This document shows positions 20,236 through 25,171 of a stretch of DNA of 25,171 nucleotides, piece by piece. Within the stretch, counting starts at the first letter, position 1, and every line of letters starts with the position of its first letter. Position numbers and translations under genes: made by a program. The notes under the pieces are model-generated. The model saw only the letters and a list, made by a program, of their open reading frames with translations. It was not told where the DNA came from and searched no databases. Origin of the DNA: Irineochytrium annulatum (Eukaryota; Chytridiomycota; Chytridiomycetes; Chytridiales; Chytridiaceae); contig JADGJL010000324.1 in NCBI GenBank assembly GCA_027600665.1, positions 1 through 25,171 of the forward strand, in the 5' to 3' direction.

Positions 20236-23200
20236 TCATAACACCTTCGTAAGTCCATTGTTGCTCGCCGATCTATTCTCCCCATAAGCCCTGTCCTCAA
20301 ATCTCATAACGCACACATCGAAGTTCTCCCTGAACCAGTCGCTATCCTGCAACCTTGGCACCAAGATCCCCTTGAGCTCGCCAGCGTCCTGGCCGAACCG
20401 CTCGCAATACGTCTCGAGCCTTAGCAGGCCCATGCGCCCGCACATCGAGTCATGGTGACTCAAGTGCCCGTTCAAGCTCTTTCGGATTGGCGACCAGAAG
20501 TGGTGCGGGGTAGGAAGCGTCGGGTCCGCCGCGAGGTCGGCCTCGACGCGGCGGAAGAGCGCGTGCAGCATCTTGGTTAGCGTCGACTGGTCGGCCGCGA
20601 CATTGTTGGGTCCCATAAGGTGAACATGCGATAACGCTACGTGCCGCTTCGAGACGAACCACTGCAGGCACGCGTACCCAATCGGCGTTGTCTGAACCTG
20701 CACGGGCTGCGTTGGTAGCGGAGGTAGCGGCGGCCGTCGCAGCGGCAGCAGTCGCGACGCCTTTCTTGCTCTTGCTCTTCGGCGAGAAGGGCGTCGCAAT
20801 ATCCTTCTCCTCCACCTGCAGGCCGCTCGCCTTCCCTGAGGCCTTCTTTTTCGTCTTCGCCTTCTCGATATGTACGACGGCCACGAACCTCCTGCACACC
20901 TCCCCTTCCTCCTCCTCCCTCGCATACCCATCGCGAACCTCGTGCTTTCCAAATACAAACTTCTCGACCTCGCCCCACGACGTCGATCGTCTCGTCTCTA
21001 TTTTCTCCCATGTCCATAAGTCAGGGACAACCCTCATTACGGCCGGGTTTGCGGCCTGCGACCAGAAAATCTCGCACGTGATGTCGAGAAGGTCGTTCAG
21101 TGTGCGCTCGAGAACCACGCGGCCATTCGCAGCGTCCAGATGGGGAATCGGCGCGGACCGGGAAAGCTCGCCCGAGACTCGGGGCGCGGAATCCCATGTT
21201 AATAGCGGGTCTTGAATTGTTGGGTTCGACTGAAGCGTTTTCAAGTACGCTGAGGGAAGGTATGGGGTTCGGTAGGTCACCACCTGGACTTGAAGGTTGT
21301 CGCCGATGCGGAGGTGAGACAGACGGCACGTCCGGCGCTTTGGCGGGAAGAGCTGGCGAGGACGCCATTTCCCCGTCCTCCAAGTCCCGCCGCCGCCGCA
21401 ATTTGAGCAGAAGTCTAAGCAAGTTATGGTAAGCAAACGTGTAGGCTCAACGAAGCCAGAGAGGCGTGAAACTCACTAAAGTCGACAACACATCTCGCAC
21501 ATACGACCTCAACCCCAAAGTCCGGTTCCACCCAACCGCTATCTCTCTCGTCTCCATTTGTCATCCGGACGCCACCGAAGCCAACACAATGCCCGCAAGC
21601 CTCGCATCTTACCGCCCTGTCCCTGCCAACGACATTGACTCTCTTTTTCCGTCCCCGGCTATGCACAGCCGGTTGGCTCGCGCTCTCAACGGCGGCAGCC
21701 ACTGTCGTCGCATCCGCACCGCTCGTGGCCGCGTAGCAAGAGGTGCAGGTGATATCGTGCCCGTGCGGCCTTTTAATCTCGTCCGCGTCCCCGTGGAGGA
21801 TCAAAGCGCAGAGCTGAACGGCGCACACGCGGCAGGATGCGCTCTCGCGGGGAGTCGACTCCGACAAGTTCAGAGGGTAGTGTGAAAGATCCTCCGGTGG
21901 CGGTACCGGCGGCTGGAGCGCTACGGCCGCAGCGGGCGTCGAGGTAGCCGCCGCGGTGGAGGCGGTGGCGCTGGCGGAGGAGGAGTTCGACTTGGCGCGA
22001 TTCGATCGCGGGCCGACACTTTTGGAAAGGGTCGGGCCCGTCGGCGGAGGGGTCGGCGATGACTTCGAGGGGCCGGACGCGGTCGAGCTCGGCGTGTCGG
22101 GGCCTGACGGCGCATCAAGCTCGCATTTAAATGACGACGAGACTGACGGCAAGGACGGCGCCGGCGAGGCGGGCGGCTGATTGCGGTGCAGTTGCGCCGC
22201 TGCGACGGAAGCCTGTGCCGTGTGATTGTGCGAATAGGACGTATGAAGCTGGTGAGGGTCGGTGGTGCCAAGGACGGCCAAGGCCTGGACGAAAAGGTGG
22301 TGGGACTTCGACGATATGCCGTGAACCTCGCCGTCCACTTTGCATGGGACGCCAATTGTGTAGTCGCCACAAACCGGCAGGCAACGAACGTTATCCTCGT
22401 CGAGATCGTCCTCCTCCTCCTCCAGCATCTGGGTCAAAACGTCGAGCTCCGACTGCATGTTGACCCACGATTGACCGGCCGACTCCTCCGCCGACGTTGT
22501 AGTCCCCGGCTGAGACGTCCCTGCCGTCGTGGTCGGGACTGAGATGACCGTCGCGGGGTTTGCGAGAACGAATGGTGACGATGTCGGCCCCGGGCTCGAA
22601 AACGGTTGACTCGAAATGACAGGGGTGGCAATCTGCTGGCTCGCAAATGCAGGAGAAATCGTCGAGATTGGCATGCTCCCACTCATGCCAACGTTTCCGA
22701 AGTTCTGAGGGGCGAGGTTGTTGTTCGAGGGGTTCCATGTCGCGTTTTGGGTGACGGCTGATGGCTGGAGTGTAAAAATTGGCGTGTAGGACGACGAAGA
22801 GTCTAACGAGCTGGGCGCAACTGGCTGCAGGTCAAGCACTGTGTTTTTCGGCGTCGGCGCAAAGTTCTGCGTCTGGTACAAGACGTTCGACATCATCGGG
22901 GTCACAGGTGGTGTCGACTGCCAGCTTCCCGGTGACATCGGTTCTATCACATTGTTCAAAGGTGCATGTCATCAAGTGCAAAAATCAATCCATACCTCGG
23001 TTCGCAAGAACCGGCGTAAACACATGTGCATCATGCCCTATATGTAAAGACCCAGATACAACCGAAGACGACAACGGCATCGAGTTCCTACCAAAGCCAA
23101 CCCCTCCACCGTTGAACCCTACAGCCCCGCTTCCCACAAAAGCATTCGGTCCTGATTGCATGAAACCGCCCACGGCGCCAACTTCGTTGACAGCTACTTT

Positions 23201-24443
23201 ACGTTGATATTGCCACAGCAGCTCCTGCTGCCTTCTGGCGTCTACCGTCGCAATCGGCGACTGGTGATCATCAGTAGCACTGAGGTTTGAAAAGGCCGGT
23301 GACGACATCGTGCCGGAATTTCCAGCCTGATTTGAGAGCTTTAAAAACTCGAGGAGTTCTGGTATATAATTATTAGTTGAAGTACTAGGGGCGTGACATT
23401 TCATCACTCCGGTGACACATGCTAAGAGCAGCTTCGCGTATTATCACGTACCATTACCCCCGCCGGCTCCAGTCGACACCCCTACGGGTGCCACGGCCGT
23501 GAAATTTGGTTGCATTGATGACATCCCGTTGTTCGACGCCAGTATGTTCTGCATCAAAATAGCGTTCATCTGCTCCGATGCAGCCGCGTTAGCCATGGCG
23601 TCGTGCTGCTGTTGGAGTTGCTGTTGCCGTTGTAACAGCTCCTGTTGCTGTTGATGCTGCAATCGCTGCATTTGCTGCAACTGGCGTTGATGTTCCTGCT
23701 GAAGGAGCTGCTGCTGGTGATTCAGGAGCTGCTGCTGACTTTGGATCTGGCTGGCTTGAGGATGGAAACCCATCCCTGACGCGTTCAGCGGCGACGCGAT
23801 CATCATCGCGGTGTTGGGAATGAACTGCTGCTGTATGGCCGAATTAACAGCGAATAACTGCTGACCTGAGGAGTTGCTCTCCAATCGCACGTTGTTGGCC
23901 AATTGAGCGTTCGTCTGGCCCGGGTGCAGGTTAGCCAAGCTCGGACTGACGGAGTAGCGGTCCGCCGAGATCGAAGTCAGGGACGGGGACGAGGCCGGCT
24001 GACCGGTGAAGTGGCGGTCGTGGTACATGTCGGCCGGAAGGTTCGTGGAGTCGCTGCCATTCGGTGACCGCGGATTGTTGCCAAGGCCGAACGGGTAAGG
24101 CGGCAGCTGGTTGTTCATGACGGCCCCTCGCGAGATCGGCTCGGTGGCAGAGGGGTACCAGAGCGAGCGAGGTAAAGAAATCCACTCTTGGACCTGAAAC
24201 GTTCGTTCGTCCGACAACATTGACTACCCTGATACTTCCGAGGATCTGAGACAGGGCGCCCATAGGCGTGAAGGGATTAAGACCCTGTGGGTCGTTAGGA
24301 CGCGGAATCTTGGCATGGAATCGTCTCCGCGGCTTCTGCCTGCCGGCATTCGACGACTCTAAGTAGACATACCTGGCTGGCTTCGGCTTCGTCCCGACAC
24401 CAGTGCAGGGAACGGCGTCATGCCTCGCGGTCGATGAGGCCAT
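20236..24443 (-). CDS. Large Q-rich, Cys-rich putative regulatory protein
   Basis: I do not recognise a named family. The model has exons 24443-24228, 24193-23452, 23358-22996, 22943-21477, 21414-20759 and 20706-20236, giving 1304 residues. Introns 2-4 are strong (donors GTACGT, GTATGG, GTGAGT; CTAAT branch in intron 2). Intron 1 (34 bp) and intron 5 (52 bp) are tentative. Visible parts are a basic N-terminus (QKPRRRFHAKIPR), a Gln-rich stretch (221-270), Ser/Thr/Pro-rich regions and an acidic run LTQMLEEEEDDLDED (610-624). A Cys module follows: CRVC (811-814), CTSC (840-843), CEACGHC (887-893), CARC (922-925), CSNCGGGG (932-939), then TWRTGKWRP and KRRTCRLSHLRIG. A conserved-looking domain follows (about 965-1304) with LWTWEKIETRR, PIGYACLQWFVSKRH, LSHVHLMG and HHFWSPIRKSLN. 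Overall it suggests a zinc-binding transcriptional or chromatin regulator, by inference only. The true start may be the ATG at 24118 if intron 1 is wrong. Confidence 0.72.
20707..20758 (-). other. Tentative intron 5 of the Q/Cys-rich gene, over a frame switch
   Basis: Two long frames that both look coding meet here and differ by one base. A GTCGCG donor at 20758 and a CAACGCAG acceptor at 20707 give a 52-bp intron, in phase 0 on both sides, that joins KSKKG to PVQVQTTPIGYA. Other splice pairs, such as the CAG|GTGGAG donor about 50 bases upstream, would also work. The segment is a GCC/GCT-rich alanine-type repeat, so an indel is an alternative. Confidence 0.4.
23580..23765 (-). repeat. CAG/CAA-rich tract encoding polyglutamine-like region
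   Basis: The plus strand reads as irregular repeats of CTG, TTG and TTGCTG, which encode the Gln/Leu-rich segment of the minus-strand gene (residues about 221-275). Mixed CAG/CAA codons and interspersed Leu, His and Arg show it is not a pure trinucleotide repeat. Confidence 0.75.
24340..24372 (-). other. 33-bp in-frame segment with splice-like ends
   Basis: Within exon 1 of the Q/Cys-rich gene, GTATGTCTAC... to CCGGCAG has a strong donor and a valid acceptor. It is a multiple of three and free of stops. It may be retained as coding sequence or removed (exitron-like) without shifting frame. The length is very short for an intron. Confidence 0.3.
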
Positions 24444-24798
24444 CGTTTATGGATTTCAAACCTCATTAGGAACTCCGGTGCAAGGCGTGCGGTTATTTAA
24501 CAAAGCGGTGTGAACTTCGACGGATGGTCCGCACCGTTGGCACCACGCACACGTCGTTATATTATGCTCATTGTCGTAGCTAACTACGCCAAAGTAGAGC
24601 CCCGACTGTGAACTGCGGTGCGCGATTTGTCAAATGCTCTGAAGTCCAATTTGTCAGGAAGAAAAAGTTGCGAACTGCGAACCACCACGTCGACTGAACG
24701 AAGCTCCCCGACGGCATCGGCACCTCCTCGTTCGATTGACTCGTGTAAGCACTCCCACTACCCGTACTCGCACCCCCGTTGGCATCGCTGAAATCGCA
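24444..24798. promoter_or_regulatory. Divergent promoter region between the last two genes
   Basis: About 355 bases separate the start of the minus-strand Q/Cys-rich gene from the start of the plus-strand acidic ORF, so they probably share a bidirectional promoter. I see no clear TATA box near either start except weak AT-rich DNA around 24557-24566. Confidence 0.45.
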
Positions 24799-25171
24799 AT
24801 GACTGACGTTGATCGAACGCACCATCTGCTTGGCCTCGACTTCGCCCTCTTCGACGACCCCGCCCCCGCCGCCATGGACATCAGCACCCCAAAGAACCTC
24901 AACTTTGACGTGGACCTCGACCAAGAGATCTCCACCCTTTTCGGCAAGGCGGCCGACAGCTCGCCCTCTGCAGCCACGGTGGCGACCGACGCCAGCAGCT
25001 TCGACTTCGACTTCGACATCGACGAGTACTTCAACATGTCCTTTTGCGGCGACGTCTCATTCGCAGGCGACCTCAAGAACGGCAGCCCTGCATTTGGCTC
25101 CCCCAACCCGTTGATCTCGTTCCCGATTGGTACGAACATTAGGAGTCCCCTGCCCTCCCCTTGCCCCTCAC
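24799..25171 (+). CDS. Partial acidic D/F-rich protein, possible transcription activator
   Basis: This open frame begins at the ATG at 24799 (ATGACTGACGTTGATCG) and continues to the edge of the window, so only about 124 N-terminal residues are visible. They are strongly acidic with regularly spaced Phe and Leu: LLGLDFALFDDPAPAAMD, LNFDVDLDQEISTLFG, FDFDFDIDEYFNMSF. It then becomes Ser/Pro/Gly-rich (SPAFGSPNPLISF...). This composition is typical of acidic activation domains of fungal bZIP or similar factors, but no DNA-binding domain is in view, so the class is unknown. The reading frame is open upstream of the ATG, so an earlier exon is possible. It is divergent from the neighbouring Q/Cys-rich gene. 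Confidence 0.65.
   Translation, partial: MTDVDRTHHLLGLDFALFDDPAPAAMDISTPKNLNFDVDLDQEISTLFGKAADSSPSAATVATDASSFDFDFDIDEYFNMSFCGDVSFAGDLKNGSPAFGSPNPLISFPIGTNIRSPLPSPCPS

Noticed and set aside
23580..23765. Leucine/cysteine-rich plus-strand frame (CCCCWSCC...) across the CTG tract
   Set aside because: It is the antisense reading of the Gln-rich segment of the minus-strand gene.
24580..25139. Minus-strand frames opposite the acidic ORF
   Set aside because: They are antisense shadows of the D/F-rich coding frame.

Overview
The window looks like nuclear DNA from a GC-rich, intron-containing zoosporic (flagellated) fungus, most likely a chytrid or close relative. Three lines of evidence point this way. 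Gene content is fungal (ISN1-type IMP 5'-nucleotidase, SFP1-like zinc-finger factor, COX6). Genes are split by mostly short GT-AG introns, several with CTAAC-like branch sites. It also carries a heterotrimeric-type kinesin-2 (KIF3B-like), the motor of intraflagellar transport, which non-flagellated Dikarya lack. Coordinates for spliced genes come from joining reading frames by hand at GT/AG sites in compatible phases. No transcript data were available.

Layout. Left half, all on the minus strand: ISN1 (973-2904, 4 exons), a Frizzled/Smoothened-like seven-helix receptor (3341-5817, 4 exons), an intronless divergent protein kinase (6830-8134), COX6 (9720-10168 plus an unlocated first exon) and a small cysteine-bearing ORF (11551-11886). 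Right half, mostly plus strand: kinesin-2 (12637-15011, 4 exons), a tandem pair of paralogous seven-helix membrane proteins of unknown family (15321-16031 and 16667-17506), and an SFP1-like C2H2 factor (17723-19557, 3 exons). Next comes a large minus-strand gene for a Q-rich, Cys-rich putative regulator (20236-24443, 6 exons). Divergent from it is the start of an acidic D/F-rich ORF that runs off the window (24799-25171).

Functions. The genes do not form one pathway. Housekeeping functions are purine nucleotide metabolism, respiratory complex IV and ribosome-biogenesis control. They sit beside sensory or motility functions: a Frizzled-like receptor, a kinase, two orphan seven-helix proteins and the flagellar motor. 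The most novel material is the tandem orphan 7TM pair beside kinesin-2, the CRD-less Frizzled-like receptor with a long cytoplasmic tail, and the 1304-residue regulator with an unusual Cys/GGGG/RTGKW module. I saw no transposons, CRISPR arrays or rRNA and tRNA genes.
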